Source: an uncultured Flavobacteriales bacterium (GTDB lineage Bacteria; Bacteroidota; Bacteroidia; Flavobacteriales_D; Sanyastnellaceae). Taken from it: a stretch of DNA of 6,351 nucleotides. Positions 6,326 to 6,351 of the stretch are shown piece by piece. Made by a program: the position numbers and the translations under genes. The DNA lies in NCBI GenBank assembly GCA_913057815.1, contig CAJXOV010000136.1:1-6351 (forward strand), written 5' to 3'. Positions within the stretch are counted from its first letter, which is position 1, and every line of letters begins with the position of its first letter. The notes under the pieces are model-generated. The model ran no database searches. It worked only from the letters and a program-made list of their open reading frames with translations, and was not told where the DNA came from.

Positions 6326-6351
6326 CTGTCTCTTATACACATCTGACGCTG
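6326..6351 (-). other. Untrimmed Nextera Read-1 adapter, reverse complement (not genomic)
   Basis: Positions 6326-6344 read CTGTCTCTTATACACATCT, the reverse complement of the 19-bp Tn5 mosaic end. GACGCTG (6345-6351) continues into the Read-1 side adapter. With positions 1-26 it makes a perfect 26-bp terminal inverted repeat of purely technical origin. Both ends carry the Read-1 type; neither shows Read-2 adapter. Confidence 0.98.

Noticed and set aside
1..6351. Terminal inverted repeats suggesting a Tn5-like mobile element spanning the window
   Set aside because: The repeats extend past the 19-bp mosaic end into Illumina Read-1 adapter sequence, and no transposase gene lies between them. 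They are library artefacts.

Overview
The window looks like an assembled contig from a member of the Bacteroidota, most likely the Cytophagales or a close relative. This placement is an inference from three things: the sequence is AT-rich, the starts lack recognisable Shine-Dalgarno sequences, and the gene order (DUF4129 - DUF4350 - MoxR ATPase - DUF58) is familiar from that phylum. No rRNA or other phylogenetic marker is present. Both ends carry Illumina Nextera (Tn5 mosaic-end) adapter that was not trimmed, at 1-27 and 6326-6351. Genuine genomic sequence therefore runs from 28 to 6325, and the rightmost gene is cut by the library or contig end.

Left part (28-1670). A plus-strand gene for a seven-helix membrane protein of the TRIC/UPF0126 family (102-716) converges on a minus-strand gene for a DUF457/YdjM-type membrane-bound metal-dependent hydrolase (760-1554). 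The 43-bp gap between them holds a perfect 12-bp palindrome and an AT-rich dyad that runs into the end of the hydrolase gene. A 116-bp non-coding gap (1555-1670) follows.

Right part (1671-6325). All genes are on the minus strand and form one tightly packed operon. In transcription order they are: the C-terminal 90 residues of a DUF4129 protein; a DUF4350 protein with a TTG start; a MoxR-type AAA+ ATPase; a DUF58 (von Willebrand A-like) protein with a GTG start; and, after 69 bp, a lysine-rich soluble protein of unknown function. The first three junctions are TTGA (4-nt overlap), TAGATG (0 nt) and TAGTG (1-nt overlap), so translation of these four genes is probably coupled.

Together the operon suggests a membrane-anchored MoxR/vWA machine. 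The cytosolic AAA+ ATPase would work with the MIDAS-bearing DUF58 protein, and DUF4350 and DUF4129 would supply membrane and periplasmic parts. This gene set recurs in bacteria, but as far as I know its substrate and physiological role are not established, so it is the most interesting content of the window. I saw no phage, insertion sequence, CRISPR array, tRNA or rRNA.
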